DNA from: Chelativorans multitrophicus
GTDB taxonomy: Bacteria; Pseudomonadota; Alphaproteobacteria; Rhizobiales; Rhizobiaceae
Assembly: GCF_011317445.1 (NCBI RefSeq)
Contig: NZ_JAAAPL010000001.1
Coordinates: 310,001 to 374,000, forward strand
Length of the DNA stretch: 64,000 bases
Direction: 5' to 3'
A model generated the notes under the pieces. The model was not told the origin of the DNA. It did not search any database and saw only the letters and a list, made by a program, of their open reading frames with translations. Both the position numbers and the translations under genes were made by a program. Below, piece by piece: positions 41,314 to 48,586 of this stretch (its first letter is position 1; every line of letters starts with the position of its first letter).

Positions 41314-41948
41314 GCGTTTCAGCCTACCCCCTCCAGTGGCCCACCGGCCGGCCGCGCACTTCACCCAGCGCTCGTCAGTACGGTCGTTTCAACAAAAAGC
41401 AGCACAACGGCCGCTGGAACGAGACCAAGAGCCTAAGCGTAGCCGACGCCTTAGGCAGACTTCAGGATGAGCTCGACCGCATCGGCGCCCGTTATCCAGT
41501 TATATCGACGAACTTGGAGCCGCGCCTTGATGGCTTGCCGCGCTCCGGTCAGCCGGAGCCGGTCGATCCTGGTGTAGCGCTTTACTTCGACCTGAAGGGC
41601 GAACCTCATTGCCTGCCCTGCGATACCTATACCCGCGTTGCCGACAACATCGCCGCAATTGCCAAGCACATCGAGGCGACACGCGCGATCGAGCGATACG
41701 GGGTTGCCAGCATCAGGGAGATGTTTGCTGGTTTTGCTGCCTTACCTCCTCCTGGCGGGGCAGAAAGCCAACTGTGGTGGAAAGTGCTGGGTGTCGAGCC
41801 AACCGCAAGCGAGGACCAGATCCAAGCGGCGTATCGCAAGCGCGCTGTGGAGTTTCACCCTGACCGGCCGGGCGGATCGGCTGCGGCCATGGCCGAATTG
41901 AACGCCGCTCGGGATGCTGCTCTTAGAGCTGTGCGTGGGATGGCGTGA
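41310..41948 (+). CDS. J-domain protein in the recombination operon
   Basis: This 212-residue protein starts at GTG 41310 after GGAGGGGC, overlapping the recT stop by GTGA; the longer frame from 41103 is antisense-like and rejected. Residues about 150-212 are a J domain: WKVLGVEPTASEDQIQAAYRKRAVEFHPDRPGG with the HPD motif. J domains stimulate host DnaK, used by lambda P-type systems to remodel replication complexes. The N-terminal 145 residues are unrecognised and include YPLQWPTGRPRT and an LPCDT segment with one Cys. Confidence 0.8.
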   Translation: MSVSAYPLQWPTGRPRTSPSARQYGRFNKKQHNGRWNETKSLSVADALGRLQDELDRIGARYPVISTNLEPRLDGLPRSGQPEPVDPGVALYFDLKGEPHCLPCDTYTRVADNIAAIAKHIEATRAIERYGVASIREMFAGFAALPPPGGAESQLWWKVLGVEPTASEDQIQAAYRKRAVEFHPDRPGGSAAAMAELNAARDAALRAVRGMA

Positions 41949-42343
41949 TGGCGCGCACCGTCTCTGAATGGGTCGGCCGCACCGACGATAGCCAGCCCAC
42001 CGACGCATGCAAACTGCGCATCTTGGACCGGCAGGGATATCGCTGCGCTCTGACGGGCATGGAGTTTTCGCCGGCGAACCGGCCAGAGTTCGACCATATC
42101 ACGCCGCTATGGCTGGGCGGCGAAAACCGCGAAAGCAACCTGCAGGCCGTCACGGCAGACGCCCACAAACGCAAGACCAAGGCAGAGGCCACGGTGCGCG
42201 CGAAGGTGAAGGTCAACGCCAAGCGCCATCTGCTCGGCAAGAAAAAGTCGGCGCGGCCAATCCCAGGATCCAAATCCACCAGGTTCAAGAAGCTCATCAC
42301 CGGCGAGGTCGTAGACCGTCGGACAGGCGAGGTAATTTCATGA
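41948..42343 (+). CDS. HNH endonuclease
   Basis: This 131-residue protein has an HNH nuclease core: CKLRILDRQGYRCALTGM, then PEFDHITPLWLGGENRESNLQ and a His in DAHKRKTKAE, giving the beta-beta-alpha metal site; only one Cys pair is partial, so it may lack the structural zinc. The C-terminal 50 residues are very basic. It may nick DNA in packaging or recombination. It is coupled by overlap at both ends. Confidence 0.8.
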   Translation: MARTVSEWVGRTDDSQPTDACKLRILDRQGYRCALTGMEFSPANRPEFDHITPLWLGGENRESNLQAVTADAHKRKTKAEATVRAKVKVNAKRHLLGKKKSARPIPGSKSTRFKKLITGEVVDRRTGEVIS

Positions 42344-43533
42344 CGAGCAATTCAGAGATAAGCGAGAAGGAAGTCGAGGCGGCGTTCCGAGCATTTTGCG
42401 ATGCTTGCCAATTTCGTGACGGTGAGGAGCAATATCGGGACTTCGATACGGAAAAGGCGGCGCGTCCTGAACTGTATAACTTTGGGATGAAGGGAATGCG
42501 AACGGCCCTCGAAGCCGCCGCCCTTGCCAGAGCGGAAGCCAATGCCGGGGAGTTGTCGCCAGAAGATGAGAATTATCTTCAGGAGGTCGCAGATGGCGCT
42601 TGGGGAGATGATCCAAGAACGCGCGGCCTTGCTCGGGACAGGTTAGCAGCCCACCCCGCCCCGCAGCCGAGCGGGCCGGTGGAGGCGCTGGACGATCTAA
42701 CGCGCGACGAGATCAGCAGCCTGGCAAAGCGCCTGTGCCCAGATTGCGGTCGAGAGAAAGCAATGTCTGCGGCGGATGCCGCCAGGGGGCAGTGCCCTAA
42801 ATGGTGGGCCATCACAGACGCCGACGCAGAAAAGGATTGCCGAAATCACGTCCCGCAGCCGAGCAGGCCGACGCGGGAGCTTATAGAAGCTGGCCTGCTT
42901 CGCGGCGATGAGTCCTGCGAGTGCGGGGAATGCACCGTAGAAGAATGCAACGACTGCATGATGCCCGATGCAGCCCCGCAGCCGAGCGGGCCGGTGGAGG
43001 TCAAGCCCCTGGAGTGGCGCGAACGCTGGTATGGTTCGGAACCGATGCGGGGGTGGAGCATCGTTCAAGACCGCGAACTTGTCGCTTACCTGGGTCCTGA
43101 AGTTGACGGCAAGCAGGTTACGGCAATCGTACTTGCGCACAACGAGGCTATCTCCGCCCTCACGGCAGGCAAGCCGGTCGAAGCGGTCTTCGCGGAATTT
43201 GCCAAGAAGCAGGAGCGTCTACGCCATGATTTCGAAGCGGCAATCTTCGACAACCTCGAAGAGCTTTATGAGGGCGAGCCGATCCCGGCAGGCAAGCCGG
43301 AGCAGGAGATGCCGAGCGGGTGGCAACCGATGGAGACCGCGCCGAAGGACGGAACACCTGTGTTGCTTTCCTGGGGCCTAGGATACCATCCATTATCGGG
43401 CCGCTTTGAATACGGCAAATGGGGATTTTTAGGCTTCGACTGGGGATTCAACCCCTTCCCAACGCAACCGCGATACTGGTTGCCGCTCGACACTCTCCCC
43501 GCCGCCCCTACGGCAGGAGGTGGCGATGCGTAG
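42340..43533 (+). CDS. Modular early protein with repeated PQPSGPVE linkers and DUF551-like end
   Basis: This 397-residue protein starts at ATG 42340 (overlap with the HNH stop). It appears to be a string of small modules joined by near-identical linkers: APQPSGPVEA, PQPSRPTR and APQPSGPVEV. Module 2 has two C-x2-C pairs and a C-x-C-G-E-C stretch suggestive of zinc binding. The last 60 residues (GWQPMETAPKDGTPVLLSWG and YWLPLD) match DUF551. A perfect 27-base repeat underlies linkers 1 and 3. Function unknown; see repeat entries. Confidence 0.68.
   Translation: MTSNSEISEKEVEAAFRAFCDACQFRDGEEQYRDFDTEKAARPELYNFGMKGMRTALEAAALARAEANAGELSPEDENYLQEVADGAWGDDPRTRGLARDRLAAHPAPQPSGPVEALDDLTRDEISSLAKRLCPDCGREKAMSAADAARGQCPKWWAITDADAEKDCRNHVPQPSRPTRELIEAGLLRGDESCECGECTVEECNDCMMPDAAPQPSGPVEVKPLEWRERWYGSEPMRGWSIVQDRELVAYLGPEVDGKQVTAIVLAHNEAISALTAGKPVEAVFAEFAKKQERLRHDFEAAIFDNLEELYEGEPIPAGKPEQEMPSGWQPMETAPKDGTPVLLSWGLGYHPLSGRFEYGKWGFLGFDWGFNPFPTQPRYWLPLDTLPAAPTAGGGDA
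42659..42685 (+). repeat. 27-base repeat, first copy (PQPSGPVE linker)
   Basis: CCCCGCAGCCGAGCGGGCC and the following eight bases recur perfectly at 42974-43000, exactly 315 bases (105 codons) later and in frame. An imperfect middle copy is at 42852-42870. Confidence 0.85.
42974..43000 (+). repeat. 27-base repeat, second copy (PQPSGPVE linker)
   Basis: Identical to 42659-42685. The spacing is a whole number of codons, so recombination between the copies would delete a 105-residue unit without changing frame. Confidence 0.85.
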
Positions 43534-43759
43534 GCTGACGGAAGCGCAGATGCGCGCGCTCAAGGCGATGCCTTTTGATTACATGGAGTGGGGATTGGAT
43601 CTACTCGGCCCGCTACCTGAGGCGGTTAGATCTCGCTCGACCCTGCACGCTCTTGAAGAACGAGGACTCGCTAAATGCCTGTCCGGCGCGATGTCAAGGC
43701 AGTGGATTATCACCGAAGCAGGCCGCGCCGCCCTCAAAATGGAGGGCTGCGATGGGTGA
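43526..43759 (+). CDS. Small wHTH-like early protein
   Basis: This 77-residue protein starts at ATG 43526, five bases after AGGAGG and overlapping the previous stop. It has LTEAQMRALKAMP, LHALEERGLAKCL and WIITEAGRAAL, the pattern of a small winged-helix (MarR/PadR-like) domain. It may bind DNA in the early operon. Confidence 0.6.
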   Translation: MRRLTEAQMRALKAMPFDYMEWGLDLLGPLPEAVRSRSTLHALEERGLAKCLSGAMSRQWIITEAGRAALKMEGCDG

Positions 43760-43973
43760 TCTGCATTCGGAGATCGAGAACCTTGAAGCATTCGAGCCAG
43801 TCTGGAACCGCAAGTGTGAGGTGTGCGGTGAGAAACCGGTGGTTCGTGCCACGGAACTCTGCGGTCCTTGCACTTGGGGCGAAGCGGATACCGCCAACGG
43901 TGCATGGTGGGGCGACGACGACGCTAATCGGCTCGCCACCCTCCGCGCCAAAGCACAGGAGAGCGGGCGATGA
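43752..43973 (+). CDS. Small zinc-finger-like early protein
   Basis: This 73-residue protein (ATG 43752, overlapping the previous gene) has C-x2-C-G-E and C-G-P-C knuckles (KCEVCGEKP and LCGPCTWGE), enough for a four-Cys zinc site, followed by a Trp-rich acidic helix. Function unknown. Confidence 0.6.
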   Translation: MGDLHSEIENLEAFEPVWNRKCEVCGEKPVVRATELCGPCTWGEADTANGAWWGDDDANRLATLRAKAQESGR

Positions 43974-44320
43974 TGAGCGCACGGGAAATCATTCAGCAGG
44001 CAGTCGTCAGGTGCAACCAGTTCTGCGACCAGACATACGCTAGCGCCGTGCTCAACGAACTCGCCGCCGCAGGCTACCGCCTCGTCGCCCCCGGCGAGCT
44101 AGACGATGAGACCCTGGAAAGGGCGGTGGTGCACCTCCTCGAAATCTCGCAAGCCATGTGGGATCGGGCAGAGACGAAGCGGCCAGCCGATGGATGGGAA
44201 CGCCCTCCTGAGGGCGAGAAGGATGACGCCGTCACCGCATGGTGCTTCGAAAAGGCAGCGAACGCAATTCGTCCCCTGAAGGCAGACCGCCGCGCACTAG
44301 AAGGGGACGGGCGGGGATGA
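43970..44320 (+). CDS. Early protein of unknown function
   Basis: This 116-residue protein starts at ATG 43970 or 43973 with overlap to the previous stop. The N-terminus AREIIQQAVVRCNQFCDQTYA is helical and a KDDAVTAWCFEKAANAIRPL helix follows near the end. It precedes the excisionase-like gene and overlaps it. No domain recognised. Confidence 0.55.
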   Translation: MMSAREIIQQAVVRCNQFCDQTYASAVLNELAAAGYRLVAPGELDDETLERAVVHLLEISQAMWDRAETKRPADGWERPPEGEKDDAVTAWCFEKAANAIRPLKADRRALEGDGRG

Positions 44321-44586
44321 GCGTCCGTTTCCCTGTCGACCCGCGGATGATACCGCCCCAGAAGGTCGCAAGGCGGCTGGGCGTTTCGGTTGCAACCTTT
44401 AGAGAAAAGCTGCCCGCCCTCTTGGCAGATGGCTTCCCAAAGCCAGATTCCATCCTCGGCAACTTCTGTTTGCAAGCTGTGGACAGATGGATTGATCAAA
44501 AGGCTGGCTTGCTTCCCGAGGACGATCCGGTTTCCGCTCAGGCTGCGATGTTGCGGTCAGTTCGGGAACGGGCATGGGCAAAGTGA
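44317..44586 (+). CDS. Excisionase-like / AlpA-type DNA-binding protein
   Basis: This 89-residue protein has PPQKVARRLGVSVATFREKLP, a MerR-like winged helix-turn-helix, and LQAVDRWIDQKAG, typical of phage excisionases and AlpA-like regulators. It overlaps the integrase start by 13 bases, the usual xis-int arrangement. Together they would direct excision at the tRNA-Asp site. Confidence 0.72.
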   Translation: MSVRFPVDPRMIPPQKVARRLGVSVATFREKLPALLADGFPKPDSILGNFCLQAVDRWIDQKAGLLPEDDPVSAQAAMLRSVRERAWAK

Positions 44587-45704
44587 AAATCCGCTACTAC
44601 ACCGTGAAGAAGGGGCGCGGGTATTGGCAACCCACCCAGGCCATGCGCTCTCTCGGGTTCAACCCGGTTTCATGCGGACCAGATGGTCCCGCCGCCTGGG
44701 CGAAAGCAGAGAAGCTGAATACGGCATGGGACGCGCGCCTATCGCAGGCAGCCCCAGCCATTCCCGATATCCAGAAATGGCCGGCGGGCTCGATCGGAGA
44801 AGCCTTCGACATTTACCGTCAAACGCCGGAATGGGCCAAGAAGGCAGTCAGAACGCGGGAAGATTGGGAGCGCGGCTGGAAGTATATCGGCCCCGTGTTC
44901 GGCCGTTTCTCACCCCTCCTGGTCACCATGCCGGTGATATCGGAATGGAGGCAGGGGATCGAGGATCAGGTAAGCCTCAGGGAGGCGCACCGGGCCATGA
45001 AGATCTGGCGCGCGCTCTGGAAGGTAATGGCGGCGATGCGCTATTGCACTCCAGATGCCGACCCCTCATTCGGGGTTAGAAACACAGAGCCCAAAGGGCG
45101 CCGGGAGACATGGAAGGAAGGCGAGGCCGTCCGATTGGTCAAGCGCGCGATTAGAATGAAGTATCTCGGGCTCGCGGCCGCCCTTGCCTGCATGTGGGAC
45201 GGCGCAGTCGCCCCGGTCGATGCACGCAAACTGACGCTGGCCCAACGCCAGCAGGATGACCTGGGAACATGGTTCGAGCTTGGTCGAGCAAAGACAGGCC
45301 GCGATGCCGTTCTTACGCTTTCGCGCCGCACGGAAAGACTTCTGAACTGGTATTTGGAGAAGCAGTTCGGTGAGGCCGAGCCGATCGGAAGCATGTGCAT
45401 CTTTCGGACCCGCCGCGGGGCTGCCTATACCAAGAACAGCTTCGCAGAGGATTTTCGGGATATCAGGAATGCCGAGTTCCCCGGTGATACGCGGAAAATG
45501 CTGGACTTCCGGCGCTCGGGATCGGTCGAGGCCGTGGCCGGAGGCGTAGAGGGGACAGCACTTTCGGCCAAGCTTGCTAACTCGCTCAGCCAATCGAAAA
45601 AGCTCGAACAGACATATGTGCCTGTGCACGTCGAAATGGTGCGCGCGGCCGATGCGGCGCGGAAGCTTGGCCGAGAGAAACTGAGGGGAAAAAAGACAGG
45701 GTGA
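44574..45704 (+). CDS. Tyrosine recombinase-like integrase with divergent active site
   Basis: This 376-residue protein sits 85 bases from the tRNA-Asp attachment copy, the expected integrase position. K240 (RAKTGRDAV) and the likely nucleophile Y348 (EQTYVPV) are present. Box I, normally T-G-x-R, reads GAVAPVDARKL, so the first catalytic Arg is Ala or displaced; the H-x-x-R box reads DFRRSG and the second H/W position falls at LANSLS. This pattern occurs in a rhizobial phage integrase subfamily, so it may still be active. The N-terminal 60 residues resemble an arm-binding domain. Confidence 0.78.
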   Translation: MGKVKIRYYTVKKGRGYWQPTQAMRSLGFNPVSCGPDGPAAWAKAEKLNTAWDARLSQAAPAIPDIQKWPAGSIGEAFDIYRQTPEWAKKAVRTREDWERGWKYIGPVFGRFSPLLVTMPVISEWRQGIEDQVSLREAHRAMKIWRALWKVMAAMRYCTPDADPSFGVRNTEPKGRRETWKEGEAVRLVKRAIRMKYLGLAAALACMWDGAVAPVDARKLTLAQRQQDDLGTWFELGRAKTGRDAVLTLSRRTERLLNWYLEKQFGEAEPIGSMCIFRTRRGAAYTKNSFAEDFRDIRNAEFPGDTRKMLDFRRSGSVEAVAGGVEGTALSAKLANSLSQSKKLEQTYVPVHVEMVRAADAARKLGREKLRGKKTG

Positions 45705-45788
45705 AATCGTTCCAAGTTTCACGGTTTGTCCAAGGTCAAATCGTTGCTCTCAGAAATTTGGAACCTGTTGTTTTTGCTGGCTATCCTC

Positions 45789-45838
45789 TCGGCCTGTCAC
45801 GCCGGAGGTCGCGGGTTCGAGCCCCGTCACTCGCGCCA
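45789..45838 (+). pseudogene. tRNA-Asp(GTC) 3' half, right attachment site (attR)
   Basis: The sequence gives the anticodon arm TCGGC-CTGTCAC-GCCGG with anticodon GTC at 45796-45798, the variable loop, a T arm (GCGGG TTCGAGC CCCGT), acceptor strand CACTCGC, discriminator G and CCA at 45836-45838. The D arm and 5' acceptor strand (expected GCGAGTG) are absent. This is what remains at the far end after a phage integrates into a tRNA 3' half; the intact tRNA should be at the left end, outside the window. Confidence 0.88.
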
Positions 45839-46059
45839 TTTTTCAGTGACTTAGATGAAGTTCTTCCGAAAAAGCTGGAACTCCAGCCGGCAATCCGGCT
45901 TTGACTTCTTTCGTCCTCTCCCCAGCCTTCCCCCAGATTTTTCGTGAGCTCCGCCGCTGTCGCCGCGATCGATGCTTGGCGGGGAATGCGCAGCTATGCG
46001 TGTGCCCCTCCAACCTTCGCAGCAACTGTGCGACGTGATCCACCAGGCTGCAAAATGCC

Positions 46060-46557
46060 TTAGAGCGCCCCCAAAGCCTTGAGGATGTGCCAATGGTCTT
46101 CAAACATCTGCCGCGGCTCAAGCTCGTTCGGCGAATACCAGCCTGCGTCAGCCGCGTCATCGGATCCCGCCACCCGGTAGCGTTCAGAGGTGCCTGGCAG
46201 CCGGAAGAGAAATGCGTTTGTAATGATTCGTCCACGGCCCGACCGGTGCGGATCGTCGAAGACCTGGCTAGACCGCAGCGCGGCTCGAAGTGTCTCATCC
46301 GATAACAGGCCCTTCTCATCGGAGATGCCCGTCTCTTCCTTCAATTCGCGAAGCGCTGCATCGAGAAGGCGCTCATCGAGATTGATGAAGCCACCCGGTA
46401 TTGCCAAGAGGCCCTGCCCCGGCGGACGGCCGCGGCGAACAAGCAGGACCCGCGCATCGCGGCAGAGAACCACTGCGTCGGCGGTAACATGAGGACCAGG
46501 CCCCCATGTCTCCTTGTATCTTAGACAATATTCCTCGTCAGAGACTTGGTCGGTCAT
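46060..46557 (-). CDS. NUDIX hydrolase
   Basis: This 165-residue protein has a complete Nudix box, G56-x5-E62-x7-R70-E71-x2-E74-E75-x-G77, in PGGFINLDERLLDAALRELKEETG. The family hydrolyses nucleoside diphosphate-linked substrates such as ADP-ribose or oxidised nucleotides, with Mg2+ held by the Glu residues. The WYSPNELEPRQMFEDHW end fits this group. It is the first host gene right of the prophage, leftward, about 220 bases from the tRNA fragment. Confidence 0.87.
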   Translation of the reverse strand: MTDQVSDEEYCLRYKETWGPGPHVTADAVVLCRDARVLLVRRGRPPGQGLLAIPGGFINLDERLLDAALRELKEETGISDEKGLLSDETLRAALRSSQVFDDPHRSGRGRIITNAFLFRLPGTSERYRVAGSDDAADAGWYSPNELEPRQMFEDHWHILKALGAL

Positions 46558-46633
46558 TTCGAGCTCTCACCCTTTAGCGCCAGCCTATCGGGCAGCAGGC
46601 CCTGTGGCGCTCAGCGCCAGTCGCCAACCGGCC

Positions 46634-47437
46634 CTAATCGTCCGAATCCGGAATCTTCAGCAGATAACCGCAGGCTTTGCAGTGGACCGCGTCAGGATCA
46701 TGCCGTTGCAGACCGCAGCGCGGACAGGGATGCCATACCTTTTGCGGCCGGAAAATCGCCTGTCCCAGCCGAATGAAAAGCGTGACCCCGGCCAGCATGA
46801 TTGCAACCGCGGTAAGCTTCCCCCAAGGGCCGGGTAAAAGGATATCTCCGTAGCCCGTGGTGGTCATGCTCGTAACGGTGAAATAGAGGGCATCGATATA
46901 GCCGGTGAAGCCGGAGCCCTCGCGGAAGAAGAAGGTGTAGATAAAGCCCGTTACGACAAAGAGAAACGTCACCAGATTGACGACCGACTGCACGACCTCG
47001 CGCCATTGGGCGTAACCGCGCCTGATCAGGGGCTGCCAGAACACACCGCTGCGTGACAGAGACCACAGCCGCAAAACGCGGAGAAATCCGAGATTCGCGA
47101 GCCAGAGCGGAAAGAGCAGGGTCAGCATGATGAAGATATCGACGATGCTCGTCGGCTGCCGCAGCCAGCGCGGAATATCATTCGAAGCCATCGCGCGGGC
47201 CGTGATGTCGAGCGCCAGCAGCGCCGCGATGGAGTAGTCTACCCAAAGGAAGTAAGGCCCTTCACGGATCACCGGGCTGGCGATGAAGAAGGCAACGATC
47301 AGCAGGTCGACTGCCATGACGGAATATTGGAAGCGCAGAGCATGTGGAGATCGGCCGTGATAGAGCAGACGGAGGCGATCCCGCAGGCCATCGATACCGA
47401 TGGGGCGCTGCGTTTCTGTGGCGGGGCGGTCATCCAT
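46634..47437 (-). CDS. Voltage-gated-type potassium channel with zinc ribbon tail
   Basis: This 267-residue membrane protein has an S1-S4-like hydrophobic region (about 35-150), then a pore loop with selectivity filter TTTGYGDI and a final TM segment (LTAVAIMLAGVTLFIRLG). The C-terminus has a zinc ribbon, C-P-R-C-G and C-K-A-C-G, which may sense a ligand or fold the cytosolic end. It is an inner membrane K+ channel. ATG 47437 is chosen over TTG 47446. Likely role in osmotic or membrane potential control. Confidence 0.85.
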   Translation of the reverse strand: MDDRPATETQRPIGIDGLRDRLRLLYHGRSPHALRFQYSVMAVDLLIVAFFIASPVIREGPYFLWVDYSIAALLALDITARAMASNDIPRWLRQPTSIVDIFIMLTLLFPLWLANLGFLRVLRLWSLSRSGVFWQPLIRRGYAQWREVVQSVVNLVTFLFVVTGFIYTFFFREGSGFTGYIDALYFTVTSMTTTGYGDILLPGPWGKLTAVAIMLAGVTLFIRLGQAIFRPQKVWHPCPRCGLQRHDPDAVHCKACGYLLKIPDSDD

Positions 47438-47691
47438 AGTGTTCAATCGGGCAAGTCAACTTTCCTTGTCAATGAATAAACGGCCCTTTTCAGACCTCAA
47501 AGGGTTCCAAACCGATGCAGAACAACGGATCGATTCGTGCGATCACCTTGGATGCAGCACGCAATTTGCCTCTGAACAATCCGACATAGCTCATCTAAAC
47601 GGCTGCTCTGAAGGGATGTTCTAAACCAACAAGGCTTGCCAGCCGGCGCCAAGTAGCCCTGACAGGCCGACTGCCCTAGAGGACCAGCGGA

Positions 47692-48510
47692 TCATTCCCG
47701 TGACAACCGGCGAGGTGTGAGGCGGGCGTGGAAAATCCGGCCATCGGTTATGAAACGGGTTCCCACCGGCTCGCCGGCTTCGATATAGCGTTCCTCCGTG
47801 ATGCCCTCGGAGTCACGAAGCGCGGCCACGATATATTCGCGCTCGGAATCGGCATCGCGGTCCACCTTGTGCGAGATCTGCCACGTCATCGATTGCAAGC
47901 CGAAACCGGTATCGGTCGTGCCGGCGCCGACCCAGACATTCGATTGCGACGGATCGATATTCTGCCTGCGTATCCAGTAAGCAAGGTCGCCGTCCTGAGG
48001 GTCGATGTCCGTCGCCCAGAAGCGGATGTGATGCCGTTTCCTGGGGCTGTCGCCGACGTCCTTCTGAAAGCCGATGTCCTGCCTGCGGCCGAACAGATAT
48101 AGCGCGCTGAAAGGGGCCGTGGGATAGGAGCGATTCAGCAGGAAGCTGACCGCCATTCTCGCGCCGGAGCGAATTGTGAGCGGATCCGCAACGTGCCAGC
48201 CTGCTGCGGCAAATGCTGAGCGGAGCTGCTTCTCAGTCCCGATCAGGACGATATTGACGGGATCTGCCGGAAGGCCGTCCGCTGCGCGCGTGACTCTCGG
48301 GATACGGTTGCGGCGCAGAATCGCCACGCTGGCGCGGATCACCGGCGGCAGGACCACATAGGCTGCAAGGGCGTAAGTGAGCAGCAACGCTGCGAAGACC
48401 GGAACCCGCTGCTCGATGCGATCGAAAATCTGGGTGACAATGAACCACAGCGTCGCCGAGGCGATCAGCAGGATGAGGACGCGTTGGATCCATCGGCCGA
48501 GGCGGGTCAT
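47692..48510 (-). CDS. LssY C-terminal-domain membrane protein
   Basis: This 272-residue protein has two N-terminal hydrophobic segments (about 8-28 and 37-58) followed by a soluble domain with NIVLIGTEKQLRSAFAAAGWHVADPLT, PFSALYLFGRRQDIGFQK and RKRHHIRFW, the LssY_C pattern. This domain is found in type I secretion- or envelope-associated proteins with unknown activity. The start at 48510 lacks a clear ribosome site; the longer frame to 48651 overlaps the next gene and looks less protein-like. Confidence 0.7.
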   Translation of the reverse strand: MTRLGRWIQRVLILLIASATLWFIVTQIFDRIEQRVPVFAALLLTYALAAYVVLPPVIRASVAILRRNRIPRVTRAADGLPADPVNIVLIGTEKQLRSAFAAAGWHVADPLTIRSGARMAVSFLLNRSYPTAPFSALYLFGRRQDIGFQKDVGDSPRKRHHIRFWATDIDPQDGDLAYWIRRQNIDPSQSNVWVGAGTTDTGFGLQSMTWQISHKVDRDADSEREYIVAALRDSEGITEERYIEAGEPVGTRFITDGRIFHARLTPRRLSRE

Positions 48511-48586
48511 GGAGCGCAGAATAAATGGAAAACCCCTGCCGACAGTAGCCAGCGGGCACACAGCCCATTTAGGCGCGGCAGCCGGA

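Larger units (their letters stand above)
1..45838. mobile_element. Siphovirus-type prophage, right end in window (left end off-window)
   Basis: A continuous run of phage genes covers this interval: integrase, recombination and lysogeny genes on the right, replication genes in the middle, terminase-to-tailspike genes on the left. The right boundary is placed at the end of a partial tRNA-Asp copy (45789-45838) next to an integrase, after which only host-type genes follow. Tape measure, lambda-like tail chaperones and J/K-like genes indicate a long non-contractile tail. No lysis genes are seen, so these and the left attachment site must lie before position 1. All essential modules that are visible look intact, so an inducible phage is possible. 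Confidence 0.93.

Noticed and set aside
44390-45079. Rightward 229-codon frame overlapping the integrase
   Set aside because: Shifted-frame shadow of the excisionase and integrase genes, with Arg/Gly-rich low-quality sequence.
45839-46059. Leftward frames between the tRNA fragment and the NUDIX gene
   Set aside because: Frames run through the tRNA side or are Arg/Ser-rich with no ribosome site; probably non-coding 3' DNA.
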